A stretch of DNA of 64,000 bases from assembly GCA_039090855.1 (NCBI GenBank), contig CM076995.1, positions 121,160,270 through 121,224,269 on the forward strand. The letters run 5' to 3'. Numbering within the stretch: the first letter of the stretch is position 1; each line of letters starts with the position of its first letter. Below are positions 1 through 13,134 of this stretch, in pieces. Source of the stretch: Macrothele yani. Lineage: Eukaryota > Arthropoda > Arachnida > Araneae > Macrothelidae. Position numbers and translations under genes: made by a program. The notes below the pieces were generated by a model. The model made no database searches and was not told where the DNA came from. It saw nothing but the letters and a program-made list of their open reading frames with translations.

Positions 1-103
1 AGATCTAAAACGTACTTTGAGACATCTTTGCGAAATGAGTTTTTCTATTAGTGAAAAAAAAAAAAAAAAAAAACTCGTACATATAAAATCAAGAAAATTC
101 TTA

Positions 104-334
104 TTTTTTTTTTTTTTTTTTTTTTTGATTGGAGGTTTAACGACCACCATGAGCAACTCAATGGGTTATAAGCAGTCGCCCGTCCCTAATTTAGGGTCAC
201 TGGTTCCAGGGAAGGGAGAGGACCAGTGCCGTAAGACAAACACAACATCCATGCCTCACCGGGATTCGAACCCGGACCCCTTACGGACGAATGATCAGAG
301 GCCATCGCTTAGACCACTGCGCCACCGGGGCGGC
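104..334 (-). mobile_element. tRNA-derived SINE, full-length copy 1
   Basis: Read on the minus strand, it starts with a tRNA-like head holding an A box (TGGCGCAGTGG) and a B box (GGTTCGAATCC), continues into a shared body of about 150 bp, and ends in a long A-tail (the T-run at about 104-126). It is flanked by a 13-bp direct repeat AAGAAAATTCTTA at 91-103 and 335-347, the duplication expected of LINE-driven target-primed insertion. At least seven related copies lie elsewhere in the window, so this is a high-copy family. The open frames across it on either strand are by-products of the repeat. Confidence 0.93.
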
Positions 335-347
335 AAGAAAATTCTTA

Positions 348-2112
348 GCAATAATATTCTTCTGTACCACTAACAGCAGGAAAATGACTAAATATACAAC
401 GGCAAACGAACTGATGGCGCAAAGAGCTAAGTATGCGCATTTCCATAAGGCATCAAATTTTTGGTTTTCAACCTATCAGAAATATTTCCGTGTATAGTTC
501 GACTCCCTAATTTCGAATTAAATACTTCATTAAAAAAAGTCGACCTATACACGAGTATATACGGTACTCCAAAAAGCACGAAAACTCGGCAGTACCATTG
601 ACACAACCCCTAATACCAGATTATTGGAAGATATAGTTGAATTACTGATTGTGGTGCCACGTTAGTTCACGGACACCTAGCTTCAACATTATTTGATCTT
701 ACGAGTCTTCACGTGGCAGCGGAAGTGTTGAATTCGCATTCTCGAGTCAGAGTGAAGCAGTGATGTAATAGTTCTAAATAAAAAAGTGATTTAGCGGTAA
801 AAAAATCAGCCGGGAAGGATACCCTCAAATTTTTCAAAAGTCATGTGAAATCAGATTTTTTTGTTTTATTATTTAGTATTTTTTTCTAAATTTTTATTAC
901 TAATTTTATCAATTTATATAAAAATTCCTTAATTTGAGTTTTAATTTTAAATAAGAGAAAGATCATTACTTGTGAGTCATCTGCTAAGAATATTAAGTTT
1001 TTATTAAAATTACCTTTACACTGTCGTTCTACACGATTCTAAATATTTATTGTGAATAATACATGTTAATTACGTTGAACAAATGAAATTGGCGTAGTCC
1101 CTTCAATTCAGGGGTGACTAACTTGCAGTTTTTTTCTAAGATTATTACGTAGATGTAGGAGATTTCTTTTGTGTTACTCATATGAATGTGTTACTCATAT
1201 GGATGTGCTACTCATATGGAATTAGAGAGTGATCTCAGGGAAATACTTTTATTGGAGCGGATAGCCGGTGGCGAATTGTTTAGTAAAAATTACCTTTACT
1301 ACCTTCGTTTCCTCTAGGAGCAGAGCAGTCTTACATCCATAGAGTAGTCACTTTTGAAACGCCCACTTCTTCATGATTCCACTGCATCGCCTCATCTATA
1401 CAATATTTTTGTTTTGTTTCGTTGTTAACGACCAGCGACAAACACGAGCAACTCGTGGAAGAAAGGGGGCTGAAAGCAAGCACTCTTCACATGCCTCAGA
1501 GCTCGGGCACGGTCTGCCCCGCGTTGCGATTACGAAGTCAGACTGATTGTGTGACACATACAACAATCAGCTGATTAAATTTAGAAGAACATTTTTACTT
1601 TTCCCCGAGTCTTGGGACCAAGATCTCTAAAATGAGCCATTTCCCAAGTTCGTACGACGTACTTATTATGTCCTGCAATTTTATGCGACACTACGGAATC
1701 ATATAGTATAAGATAGTTGGATGTACAGGTTTGCACTAATCGGGCTGGGTTTGGATGCGAAGAAAGTGAAGCATAATGAACTGGGGTGGAAGATGAAAAG
1801 TAGTTTAATAGGCCAGCTTTTTAACTGTGTTATGCTAAAAATCGCGCCTTCACAGTTACTTTAAAAATCTCACTGTGGTCTGGTTTCTTTTTTTTTCAAT
1901 GTCTAAGTATATTTTCAGTAGCCCCACCCGCGCGGTGTTGGAGACGAGTTAGTGATCTGTGTGAGCAATTAGCGGTACATTTCTGGTTACTTACTTATTC
2001 TACATTTTATGACCGGAGAAGGCATTCAGGAAGAGGGAGAGCCGGAGACTTCTTCATATAATCTCAGACATTTTTGGTGAAGGACTGCCTCACAAAGCAC
2101 CTGTTTTAGTGT
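348..2112. other. AT-rich non-coding stretch
   Basis: No convincing reading frame, exon or transposon was found. A three-copy 17-bp tandem motif (unit TGTTACTCATATGAATG and variants) lies at about 1172-1222. The rest looks like intergenic or intronic DNA of the host. Confidence 0.5.
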
Positions 2113-2120
2113 CCAAGGGA

Positions 2121-3146
2121 TAGGGATCCCAGACGTTCCATAAAATACGGGATCGTCCCGTTTTTGGCTAATGCGTTCCGTTGACCCGAGAAAACTTTTC
2201 GGGACAGCTTTTTGTCCTGTATTTCAGAGTTCAAGACCGAGAAACAAAATCAATGAGTTACAATTTCTATTATTTTACAAACATATTTTTTAACCTACAC
2301 GCCAAGCTTCCCCCAAGCTGACTGTTATGTCACGTGACGCTATCTCCCGTGTCTAACTCTGTGGTCAATGCTCTCATTACGTAGGCAAGCACAGCCGTGG
2401 CAGATTGATATCGGAGGGTAGGAGAGCACGTGACCTCGACACCTGGTGGATGCAGTCAGTAATACAATCTCATAAAATTGATTTCTACAACTCATCTGTG
2501 TCATATATAAAAGAATGGTCACAGTATATGCTGAAATTAGACAATATGTCTTGGGTGAAACTGAGAACAGATTATCTTGGGAATTTTTTTTCAAACAGTC
2601 CAACTATTAATCAAACCGCTGCCATATCAAACATTGTTGAATCTAATTTGTTTGATGAAGTAATGGTAGTGGAAACAGCCCTGAAGTCCAAAAAAACATA
2701 GTGAAGTGAAGGACATGTTGAAATCTGAACAGTTAGATGGAGTCCGGGTGAATCTCTTAAAAAATGTTGGAGGAGAACTATCAAATTTAAAGAAAGTAGT
2801 GGAGTTCGATATGTGTATCCCTGGAACAAATGCGTGTGTCGAAAGGTTCTTTTCTCGCATAAACGCACTGCGGATTGGTGAGAAAAACAAATTGTCTGTA
2901 AAAACTGTAAAATCATTCTTCAATGAGGATTGTGTAGCTTTTCATGACATGATTCTTCAAAAGAAACAATTGTTAAGTGAAATTCATTCTTCAGAAAAGT
3001 ATTGCAAGAGTGAGCAAGACTGATTGATTAATAAGAATAGTTGGAATCATTTTGTAAGACTGGCATATGTGATGGATGCGCATACTAAACTTTCACCCTC
3101 AATCGTAAGTGTCCCGTACTTTTTTCCAATGTATCTGGGATCCCTA
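2121..3146 (+). mobile_element. hAT transposon, internally deleted
   Basis: The ends are near-perfect inverted repeats starting TAGGGATCCCAGA, and the element is flanked by the 8-bp direct repeat CCAAGGGA (2113-2120 and 3147-3154). An 8-bp duplication and TAGGG/CAGGG-type ends are hallmarks of the hAT superfamily. At 1,026 bp it is far shorter than an autonomous hAT and keeps only the 3' part of a transposase gene, so it is a deletion derivative that would need transposase from elsewhere. Confidence 0.9.
2405..3023 (+). pseudogene. hAT transposase C-terminal fragment with dimerisation domain
   Basis: Two overlapping-family frames (2405-2701 and 2706-3023) encode the end of a hAT transposase. 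The second contains the C-terminal dimerisation signature, with short motifs such as CIPGTNACVERFFSR and NKLSVKTVKSF, equivalent to the N-x-x-VER-x-FS block of the family. The frames are offset by an indel in an A-run near 2693, and the N-terminal zinc finger and the catalytic half are missing. It lies inside the 8-bp-TSD element at 2121-3146 and cannot make a working enzyme. Confidence 0.85.
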
Positions 3147-3224
3147 CCAAGGGACCATTGCGCAAGAAGTCGTTTTGTAAAATTTTAAGCAACTCTTAAG
3201 AAATAGCTGTGAAAGCACAAGTTT

Positions 3225-3296
3225 TTCCGCGACTGGCATCGAATCTGTGTCCCCTCGCTCCGGAGTAAATCGCTCTCCCAACTGAGCTACGCGGAC
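3225..3296 (-). repeat. tRNA-like sequence (pseudo-tRNA or SINE head)
   Basis: The minus strand reads GTCCGCG-TA-GCTC...GAGC with six of seven acceptor pairs and a perfect D-stem, plus a B-box-like GATTCGATGCC. The anticodon arm around CTCCGGAG and the T-stem do not pair properly. Two relatives with the same TCCGGA core occur at about 49689-49755 and 58207-58278, so I read it as a member of a dispersed tRNA-derived family, not a working tRNA gene. Confidence 0.55.
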
Positions 3297-3566
3297 AGAA
3301 TGTTTCGCTGCAGATTTGTCGTCTTACACTTTTTCACCTCTGTAGTACGTCACATAGCTCTTTTTCTCTCTGTGTTCAAAGAATTAGAAAAACCATATAT
3401 TGAACACACGCGCACATACAGTATGAAAATTTTTCTGGACCTATTCCCTAAACAGAAATCATGGACATGTACCTGTCTGTGTGAATCATTCTCTGGGGAT
3501 GGCAGCAACGTCAGTCAAACCAGAATTTACAAAAATGCAGTTTCTAATGCGTAAAAGAGAACTCAC

Positions 3567-3771
3567 GTGAAACCTTCGACTCTAGCCACGACCTCTAGGT
3601 ATGACGACCAATCCAGTTTGGATTCTCCTCTTAGCCACTTCCTGAGCTCTTCGCAGTTGGATTCCACGTAGTCACTCTGAACGATTTCTTTGAAATATGC
3701 GCTGGCAGAAGCGATGTTATGAACAGTGGGTCCACTGCCGATTTCTAGTAGTTTCGTCCCACTAAACCTTC
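3567..3771 (-). CDS. NNMT/PNMT/TEMT-like methyltransferase, exon with SAM-binding motif (second coding exon seen)
   Basis: This 205-bp minus-strand exon encodes about 68 residues. It begins with the SAM-binding motif I of the nicotinamide/phenylethanolamine/thioether N-methyltransferase family (LLEIGSGPT). It continues with the family's EIVQSDY acidic-loop block, where the Asp would contact the SAM ribose, and a KLDWSSY segment matching the usual F/LDWSP. Its upstream border is a pyrimidine-rich tract ending CTACAG; the downstream border is CAC|GTGAGT, a good donor. The upstream exon at 23071-23218 ends in phase 1 and joins in frame here. The exon ends in phase 2. The next exon, with the rest of the Rossmann fold, is not in the window and probably lies left of position 1. 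These enzymes are cytosolic and move a methyl group from SAM to small amines, pyridines or thioethers; the substrate cannot be told from this fragment. Confidence 0.85.
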
Positions 3772-6700
3772 CTGTAGAAAAAGGAGAGAAAAGAAAAAGG
3801 GAATTTTTTTTCGGAATAATACCCCGTAATTTAAATTTGAAAAAAAACAAACAAATCATTACATGGTTGTCGTTTAAAATGCAATCTCTTAATTCTGTGT
3901 GAAAAACTCGAGCAAATATTCGTTCAAAATCCAAAAAATTCACAATTTATGTGCGTAAAATGCTTTTCAGTTGGCAGTAGCGTATTACAGGTTTTCGAAG
4001 CAAGAACCAGTACCAATCAGCAGGGAGACAATTTTTTAAAGCATCACGTTAGTATAGCAAAAGCATAACTTTTAGTTTCTTGATCCCCGCCGTCCTACGT
4101 AGCGAGAAATCACTGGCTGTCAATGTTCTCTCTAAGACGCGTGCGCGCGGAAGCGCAGCTGAAATACCGTATCTCCCGCTCAGTAAGCATTTTAGATTAA
4201 AATTCCCAAATCCATAATTAATTTTCATAAGTTGAAAATCAATTGCCTGCAAAAGTAATAAATAAATAAATAAAATTAGAGCTCTCAAAAGTCAAAACAA
4301 CACTTTTCTTAAATGCCGTTCGCCTCCTTCTAAGTTCGTCTCATTGTCCTTTTCATTCTCAAAGGCTTCTTGCAAAGTAGCCTCGTGCGAGCAGATAGTG
4401 AACGCGAGAATGCGGATTAGTGATTTTCCCACGACGAGAAAGAGGCAGATATTGAGTCTTTTTTCAAAACAACACATCAACGCCAGCAGCCAATCACAGC
4501 AAACCGTAACCAAGTTCATTGTACTAACTAATGCACCCATGCTAGTTGGGGAAGGGGGGGGGCGTTCTGTTCAGTTAAATTGTAAGCCGCTAGTAAAAGG
4601 GTTTTGCTCAAAACTTTGTCTGATAATAAGGCAGATTTCTTCCAACATAAAAGACGCTGAAAGACGCCTTGTGTTTGCGTTCGAGTTCGTTTTGTGCTGT
4701 AATTTTTGTTTAATTTAATAATGTCTAAATGAAAGAATCAGAGTTGTTTAGAACCACTAAAAAATCTAAAAAGTAAGGCTTTCAATCCAGGTTCCAACTT
4801 CTACTACATTAGTAACAAAAGCAGTGAAAATAAAATTTCTTTGCCCACGTGGTTTTGATGCCTGCCCAGCTCATCGAGTTAGGTGCGCATTGCCCATGGC
4901 TGCTTAGAGGGAATATTGCTGGCTGTTCTCAGTGGTGTAGTGGGGCAGAAACGGTGTTCCGGTTTTTTTTTTTTTTCTAATTGGCACACGTTCCAGTAAA
5001 CCGTATACTACGTAATTTGTTTTCTTTTTAAAATGCGAATGTCCTATAATCCTTTTTCGATAAAAAAAAAAAAGTAATTAAAAACTGCAGTTAGTAAAAT
5101 CAACGTCTCATGTTTGTTTGGAGGTAAAGTTAGTCTCTAAATCACTTCTCACTTGGCAGTCCTTTGAAACTTGTTTTTCTTCTGTTAAGAACGTTGAGGT
5201 GGGGATATTGCAGTGGGGAAATCATTGTAATTGGGAATTTAATTAATCTAGTCATTACTCAGGAGTCTACTTGCGAGTCTCAGTGAATTTAGCCCAGTTA
5301 CGAGTGACCTTTAATTATGCTGGAAGCAGAAGAAATAATTTTTTTCTCTGAGGCCCGTTTCACACAGGCGGAAAAAACCCGTCGAAGCAATAAAACCGTC
5401 CCGCCGTGCAATTTTTGGGTGAGCTTTCACACATGCCGGTTTTATTGGTAAAATTGAAAAAAACGCCCTACGGATGAGGGGACAACCAAAGCAAGCACTT
5501 CGGGCCCCCACTCTCCTCTCATAGGAGTGATTATTTGTTTTGTACTTTGTACTTTCTTATACTATAAATATAAGAAAGTAAAAAAGGGAAAAGGCGGAAT
5601 GGGTAGGGGTGTCAGAAGGAAAAGGTACTGAAGACGTAAAGGCACTGAGCGTTCCTGTACTTTCTCAGTTAGCACCACACCACTGGCTGTTCATCATTGG
5701 TACAATAAACTTGGAACGTAAATTGTCTCTATATATATAAATCACACAGTTGCTAAACAATTTCTTTCTTTTTCTTATTAATAGCTTTTCGCTTAACATA
5801 CACTCTTCGTGGCATTAGAACTCAAAAAATTATCGGCATGCCTTCCTTGTTTTCGCACGGTGTGTTAATACCAAACAACACTGGTGGACAGACAGAATTC
5901 GATTAATATCCGACTTCTGCATTCATTGCACTAAGAACTATCATGTCCTAACGTAGGTTCTTCAATACTTCTATAATAGTTACACAAGACAAAAGAGAAT
6001 ATAATAAAAGAGATAATTAAAACTTACAGTACCTTTCTTCATTGTTCTTGCCAAAATCCAAGTTCGTGTATTCGAAGTTACAGCACTGTGAGCAAATGAA
6101 CCAAGGTAAATATAGTAACAAACGCTTCACCGAATAACAACAAGGCTTAAGGAAATTATAACCTTTCGACAAAACAGCGGCAAGCTCCATTGCAGAATTA
6201 CACATACCATACCCCTTGTTCAAACAATGACCTTTTTTCTATGCCTTTTCGACTTGACTGCCTGCCAGGAATTGCTGAAAACGTAAGCTCTTGGATGATC
6301 TGACGTTAAGTTAAGAAAAGATAACGAGAAGTTATATAATTTCAATAAGAACAGCGAACCAGAATTGAAAATTCAATTTTATAGAATGTGCGTCACATAA
6401 CATATTCAAATGCAAAATCTTGTATTTCCGTTATGCCAGCTTGTAAGCTTCAAAATTTTGCATTTCCACAAAATGAAGTTATGATTCTTCGAGATTGATC
6501 TGTGTAGTTAAGAAAAGGCGATTTTTGTTGCTCCCAGGACTATGAATTTCTCTTTAATGCAATGAGGATGTTTATCATATATATTTACTGCTACAACACT
6601 AGGTAGTGTGAAGTCACTAAACTTCGTTTACTACCTGAAGAAAGACCTCGTACATACATACAGAGAGAGAGAGAGAGAGAGAGGGACAAAGAGAGGGAAA

Positions 6701-7640
6701 CAGAGAGGGGGTGGGGTGAGGTCAGGGGAGCCTACTGTGTGGGTGCTCCGGGGCCTGCGCACCCATTGAAAACTAAGTTTTCTACCCTTTTTTTCATTTA
6801 TTTATTTTATATATTATTTTTTTTTTCTTGTTAATGGAAAACAATGGGGAGCTGACTGTTAACAAAGAAGGAGTAGCAAAATGTCATGTTTGGGCTGCCA
6901 GTAGAGGAAAATTATTGCATTGCTTCATTTCTTTTACCCCGCTGATGGTCGGAAACTAGAAATGACGGGGAAACGATTTTAGGTGGCTAAGTCTCTCACT
7001 AATCGCCTCAAGAAACCATTAGCGAGGGTGACCGAGAGGGACAAACTAGAAACAGCCTGTTACTAGTTTGGGGAATAGGGTTCCGGATTACCGTTGTCGC
7101 CTCACTAAGTCTGTGGCATGAAAGGACAGTCTACTGCGGATCACCCATTTCGTCTCGAATAGGGGTTTCATTGGTGGCTCAAAGTTGGAACCGAGCCGCA
7201 CTGTCTAGCCGGGTTCGGGCTTGTTCAAAGCAGGAGAAGAAGAAGAGTTCCTAGCTTAGGTTGAGAGACCTGAACCCACAGCGCTCTGCGCCTTTTGCCA
7301 GGTAAAAGTGAAAATAAGAGAATAGGGAACAGAATGCCCTGATAGAAAAGCACGAAAGAAGAGTACAGAAAAATTAGAGCAGAAGGAATATACGGTTTTC
7401 CGTTAAGTAGTGAAGTTGTGCTTGTTCAAAGCAGCCCGGTCAGTGCAGACTTATATAGCACATCTTTCTTCGAAGGTTGTGGGGGTGGAGGAGAGGTACT
7501 TAGGTGGAGGGTCAACAATTACTAATGCGGCGTTTCATTAGGGGAGAGAGTTTATGGGACGGAGATCTGAAAGAGTAAAGTCGTTTTGATGAACATTTAG
7601 CATTGTCCTTGCTTTCCGTTGTTACGTTCTTGACTAGGAT
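3772..7640. other. Intron sequence, no element resolved
   Basis: Part of the large intron of the methyltransferase gene. I see AT-rich DNA, a (GA)n tract at about 6661-6690 and a G/C-rich segment around 6700-6770 that could belong to a degraded hAT end. No exon or complete transposon was recognised. A minus-strand frame at 6017-6223 has no recognisable similarity. Confidence 0.5.
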
Positions 7641-7815
7641 CTCTAGACATTCAATCGACGCTCCGTGATTTCCCTTTCCCATTTTTAAAAGTGTTGAAAA
7701 AGGAGAAATTTGTTATAAAGTTACCCAAATGTAATACGCCTGTTTTTGCCGAAAGTAATGGAGGGAGGAGTAATACACATGTATTACAACCACAACTTGC
7801 TCTACCACGAGTACA

Positions 7816-9760
7816 TTGCCTAATTCTTTGCTCAGCGAAAAACAAATGGAAAGACAGAAGGGAAGATGTTTTCAACAAAAGTGGAAAGGTTATACTGCAT
7901 ATGCATGGATTGCTTATAATTCAGACGTAGACAGAGTGTTTTGCTCTGTTTGTACGCTCGCTGTTGAACAAAAGGCGAGTCTTCCAGTTTCAGCAAAAGA
8001 TCAAAATGTATTTCGCGCCTTCGTTACTGGTGGATTTTCCCCTTGACAAAAAAGCAATCGAACGGTTCAAGATTCAGGAGAAAAGTTCACTACATAGAAC
8101 AGCAGTTTGTTTGTGCTCTTCCGTGAAAATAAAAGTAAACGTTGCGGCGTCCCTGTCAAACAGTAAGCTAAACGAAATCAAAGAGGCAAGGCAGGCACTC
8201 ATGAAAATTATTTCATTTCTGAAATTTCTGGCTCGAGCAAGGTTTAGCCATTCGTGGTCATGACGCAAGTCCGAATCTTTGCAGTTACTCAACCTTCGAT
8301 CAGATGATGTCCCAGAGCTGAAATATTGGCTCCTCCGCATTAAATTTAAATGGATATCGCACATCATCAATGATATTTTTTGCCTTATGTCTAATCAAGT
8401 CTTGGTCGAATCATGCCGCTGAAGCACAGGGAGAGGGCTATTGCCATCTTCTCTTTCTTTTAACCTCCTTGATCATGCCCAAAAAAAGCTGCTGCTGGAG
8501 ATAAAAAATGCTGCCATTTATTCTTTGGTCATCGACGAAACTTGTGATATTTCAACTAAAGAACAGGTATCCATTTGTTTTCGTATAGTGGACACCAGGT
8601 TAAAAGTGAAATAACTTTTCTTAGGATTTTATGAAACACCAAACACGACCGCAGATGTTCTATTTTCTGTTATTCAGGATATATTAGCACGATTTGATCT
8701 TGATATACGGAATTGTTGCGGGCAATGTTGCGATGGAGCAGCTAATGTAAATGGACACTTGATAAGTTTACAAAGTTGGCTGTTGAAAATAGAATCAAAA
8801 GCCATATTTGTACACGCGTAGCCCACATGTTAAATTTGGCTGTATAAGATGCTATGCAGATCATCGATTGTTTGCGAGATTTTCTAGCTCTTGTGCGTGA
8901 ACTCATATCTTTTATCGGAAATTCGCCTAAACGACTTGCAATTTTCAAGCCACTTCAAGATGCAAGTGAGACGTCTTTGAGGCCTTTTAGCTCCACAAGT
9001 TGGTATCTAAAAGTAAATTCGCTGCAACCCCTTGAAGCAAATTATGACACCGTATTACTTTTTCTGGGAGATCTTTCAGCAGAAAGAAATGAAGTGGGAG
9101 CAAAGGCGAGTGGGTGTCTCCACAAATTGCAAGAATTTCAATTGTTTTTTTTGAACTTGAAATGGTAACTGTCATTTTTCAGAGAATCGAATCATTTAAT
9201 TCAGCAATTCAGAAAACGTCTCTCCACCTTCATGAAGCAAAATCAAGTATAGAGACTCTGACGAGTTCTCTTATAGCTCAGAGAGTGGGTTTGATTCGCT
9301 AGGGGACGATTTAATACAAAAGGCAAAAGAACTAGACATAGATGAGCCAAAGTTAAAACGACGCATTGATGATTGAAGTGAACCCCAAGTTTTCCAGTCT
9401 CCCCAAGAAAAAAACAGGAAGCTGTTCTTCGAAACTATTGGCATTACTGTAAACTCGTTGCAGAACAGGTTTCAAAAACAAGTGATAAATCATCTCGCCA
9501 AGATGGAGCCATTTGCTACGGTTAAAAATAGCACTAAGGACATTATAGCCTTTTATAGATCTGATTTCGATGAAGATAAACTGATTCTGCATCGGGATAT
9601 GTTTTTAGACGTGTTCAAGACTGAAAAGATTTCAATGCACACTACCAGAGATGTTGTAAACCTCTTCAGCAGTGATGACCGCGCTCCTCTGTCTTTTGCT
9701 TTCGGAATACTTGAAGTTTGTAAAACTGAGGTCAACGACAGGGCAACGGCGACTAAATGA
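7816..9760 (+). pseudogene. Degraded hAT transposase, TTF-zinc-finger/DUF4371 (ZMYM1-like) type
   Basis: Frames broken by many stops and shifts follow the order of a hAT transposase of the TTF-finger/DUF4371 group. They show a TTF-type finger start (WKGYTAYAW, then FCSVCTLA; about 7881-8045), a catalytic-core segment VIDETCDIS at about 8527, FYETPNTTADVLF at about 8640, CCDGAANVNG at about 8725 and RVAHMLNLAV at about 8815. A helical C-terminal part follows at 9114-9760. No C-terminal dimerisation domain, terminal repeats or target duplication could be identified. It is an old fossil inside the methyltransferase intron. Confidence 0.75.
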
Positions 9761-9769
9761 TTTGGCTAC

Positions 9770-11040
9770 TTTACACGTAAACAAGGAGCTATAGCATGTG
9801 ATTTAGACCTCGTCAACGTCGCAAAAGAATTTACTCAGAGAGCCATTGTAGACAAAATATATTTTCATCAATAAGTGAACGGATTTCTCCTGGCAAGGTA
9901 ATATATTTGTTTTCGCACTATTTCTTAGCAGCCCTATTTTCTTGTTCAGTTTTTAAAATCTAAGAGAAAATTTGTCTTCATTTGTCACTTATTCTTAATT
10001 AAACTAAAATTTGATCTCTTATTATTTTTAAGGGGTCGAGTGATAGTTTGAAGTTTGTCCGGGAGGAATTTATTGAGCTGTCTTAAAAAATGGTTTAACA
10101 CTTTGATCGCCATTCTTTTTTGGTTACTGAAACAATAATAGAAAATATTTTAAAAAGCGCATAAACTTGGGTAAAGTCTACGGGGGACGTCACTAGAAGC
10201 TCTGTATCTGGAGGAAAGAATGATTTGCCTCACAAAAGTAAAAGTGTACAGTTCAGCAAATTTTTAAAGCAGACAATTTTTTCGTAACTAATTACTGGAA
10301 TAGAGAAGCTCAGCCATACGAAGGGTGTTTAAAGAAATCAGTACTTCTGTTGAGTTTCAGTGTTTAGAAACCAACCAACATAAGCGTCAAATAATTCAGT
10401 GAACATTTTTATAGAAATGTATTACTTTTTGATTGAGTCTGGTAACTTTAAGCTCCCATATTCCTGTAATATGATAAAGAAGTTACGACCAAACTGAGCT
10501 TTTTAGCTATGTTGTACCAATAAATTGCTCAAATACTTAGTACAGTGTTCTAAGACTTTGAGAGAAAAGCATTATTTAATGTTTTCTGTACAAAGTTCTT
10601 TGAGATAAAAAACACACCTTTTTTTCAGTTCTTTCACTTTTTTATTAATGTGTTTTACATTAAATGCACTGTATGTTTAACACAAATACTTGAATTTAGG
10701 GGAAATTAAATGTTAGGGATCCCTGAATGTTAGACAGCGTTACCTTGCGACATTTACTGCGGATGTTCTCTTTTAATTCATATAGCGTTCGAGTCACAAT
10801 TCGGCGCAAACTGAAAATGAGAATTGCTGTGGTTCCACAGGAAAATCCAGGAGTCAAATTATAGTAATTTTACTTCTTTTGACCATACCATGTATACGAA
10901 CATATTAGACACTATAGAAGTAAATAAAACCATTTTTTTAAATTAAATTTCGTATCGGTGGGGGGTCGAAAGTACCCAAGACGTGCATCAGTGCCAATTT
11001 TTAACCTAAAGTGCTCCATGGGTGTTGAAATTTAAAAAAA
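9770..11040. other. AT-rich non-coding stretch
   Basis: No gene, exon or recognisable transposon was seen. It ends in an A-run (about 11034-11056) that lies directly before the split SINE and belongs to its target duplication. Confidence 0.5.
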
Positions 11041-11060
11041 AAAAAAAAAAAAAAAAGTTT

Positions 11061-11102
11061 GCCGCACCGGTGGCGCAGTGGTCTAAGCGATGGTTTCTGA
11101 TC
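11061..11102 (+). mobile_element. SINE copy 2, 5' part (split by LINE)
   Basis: The first 42 bp of the tRNA-derived SINE head, including the A box, stop at TTCTGATC where the 7.3-kb LINE begins. The SINE resumes at 18449 with the same eight bases. The outer SINE duplication (A-run plus GTTT) is seen on the left at 11040-11060 and again after the A-tail near 18637. Confidence 0.9.
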
Positions 11103-11434
11103 GGGCGGTCACGTTTACTTGTGCTCCTGCACTTTGAGTGATATTAGTTGTTTTTTGGAGTTTCCTGTTAGGTATTTTATGTTATTTAGTTTTGTGAATG
11201 TTGTATGCTTAAGTTGGACCTACAAATTCGTCGGGACAGCCTTTATTTTTTTTTTTTTTTGGTGTATTTTACACCGACGTGGGTGACTAGGTCAGTTACT
11301 CACTTCAGTGTTACAAGGTTACTAAAGGAGAGTACCTATGCCTTCAAGCATACTGTTGAAGGTGGGTTCCTTTGTTTTTAGTGTTGCAAGCCGCAACACT
11401 AGGTTTTAGTTTAAGTTCAGTGTTAGTAGTCAAG

Positions 11435-12606
11435 ATGATTACGACCTCAGCGTCTAAGTCGACGTCTGATGCTTCTGTGTCTATTCTACTCGAATCTTCT
11501 ATATCAACGACCAGTGTGTCTGCTTCAAAGGATATATCAGTAATGGATACTTCCACTGTGATTTTTCATTCTTCGGAAAGTGTGTTAAGTGTTGTGAAAC
11601 AAAATGTGAATGAAGGGGTCGGAGCCGAGGGCCCACCCCCACCCCCTCTCAGCACCTATGCGACTGCTGTCCGTCCTGCGAATGTACCTTCTGCAGCTTC
11701 AATAGACTCTCAATATACGATTACACGTGTGGATAAAGTTTTACGACTGAAAGTTCCGGATGACTCTGTTCTAGGTAAGCGTTTCTCAGAAAATTTATCT
11801 TTCACTGTTTATGTTCCTGCCCTAAAGAACACCCCAATCCCTCGGTACCTGGATGCAATTTCAATGGTTGTTTCCAGAGAATCCATCAAACCAGCCATCC
11901 GTTTTGGTGGGGGAATCGAAGTGCGCTTTACCCTAAAATCTGCTGTTGAAAAAATTCTTCAATATGGTGTAGACATTGGTACTGTGCATCTGCAACCACA
12001 CCATCTATTCAGCGCCCTGTTACCGTCACTCTGACACCCGTTCCCTCGGGACTTCCTGATGAACTATTAGTAGATGCGCTTAGTTTCATCGGCAGAGTAG
12101 TAGGTACAACAAAATTTCTCTCTGCTGCAGGCGTAAACACCCCCTGTGCCTATGTGCAAGGAGGACGTCGTCACTATAGGGTAATTTCCCCTACGGAACA
12201 GGCTCTGAAGGACAGGCCTACCTCCGTTGAGGTTATTACAGACTCAAGAAAATACACGTTTAACTTATTTGCAGGAATGCAGTGCTTTTATTGTAAAGGG
12301 GAAGGGCATCGGATGACCTCGTGTCCTCACAGAAATGTGCAGAATAATTCAACTTCAAATCCTGGAGCCGTTGAGTCATCATTCTGTTCTGAGCCGTCAG
12401 TTGCCCAGACACCAAACCTGGAATCCGTAGATGATGCTATGTTGAGTACAGACAGCACATTTCAGAGTCTTATTATTCATAACTCTACAGCTCAGCAATC
12501 CCCTTCTGTGGAAGTACCTGATAGTGGTTATCAATTAGAAGATTACCCTGCCTGCCACCGTCGGGGGGAACACGAGTTTCTGCAACAACGTGTAAGAGAC
12601 CTTTGA
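11435..12606 (+). pseudogene. LINE ORF1 (zinc-knuckle RNA-binding protein), frameshifted
   Basis: ORF1 of a non-LTR element is an RNA-binding chaperone that coats the transcript. The reading frame from the ATG at 11435 carries a Ser/Thr-rich N-terminus, a proline run (about 11632-11646) and a conserved middle region. It shifts near 12005-12030 into the frame that holds a CCHC knuckle (CFYCKGEGHRMTSC, spacing C-x2-C-x4-H-x4-C, about 12277-12318). The single shift marks it as a pseudogene. The start chosen is the first Met of the Ser-rich protein; an upstream in-frame Met exists at 11372. Confidence 0.75.
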
Positions 12607-13134
12607 CCCCGACATCTCCTAAGAACAAAGAGAGGTGGACCACAAACCAGGTCGAGCTCGAAAGGGGCACGTTCTGGTGAACCCTCTCAGTCGCCGAGTC
12701 TTGAACGAAGCAACTCTTCCTTTTCAACCCTAAAACAGACTGAAACCAGTGTGAGCTATCAAGAGGTTGAAATGGAAATACCTGATAATCTGAGTGACAC
12801 CACGTCGACACATTCTGATATTGAACCATATCCAGAGTGTGCGGAAGACTTTGATAGATATCTTAAAGATATAGAAGTGCCAGTTACGCCATTATCATAT
12901 TTTGAACTAGTTTCTCTGTATGCGGTTCCTAAGAGAACTAGCATCATGAAAATTCCTTGCATTCAGAAAAATCTGTCTAGAGTGCCGGAATTGGTTTCAC
13001 AGCTATCTTTTTTACATGAACTGTTCCACAAGCACTCTACCACCACACCAAAAGCGCACTTATGTTGTCGACGTATTCGTTATTTATTAACAATGCTTGA
13101 TAGACAATTTGAGGGGGGTTTTACAGCCACCAAA

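Noticed and set aside
17..373. Small protein across the first SINE
   Set aside because: The frame lies across a SINE and its A-tail; the same peptide text recurs at other SINE copies.
5330..5520. Possible transposon end with GTTTCACAC
   Set aside because: Only one side is seen; no inverted partner or target duplication found nearby.
6017..6223. Possible exon on the minus strand with a GTAAGT-like site
   Set aside because: No recognisable protein similarity, and phase does not help place it in the methyltransferase gene.
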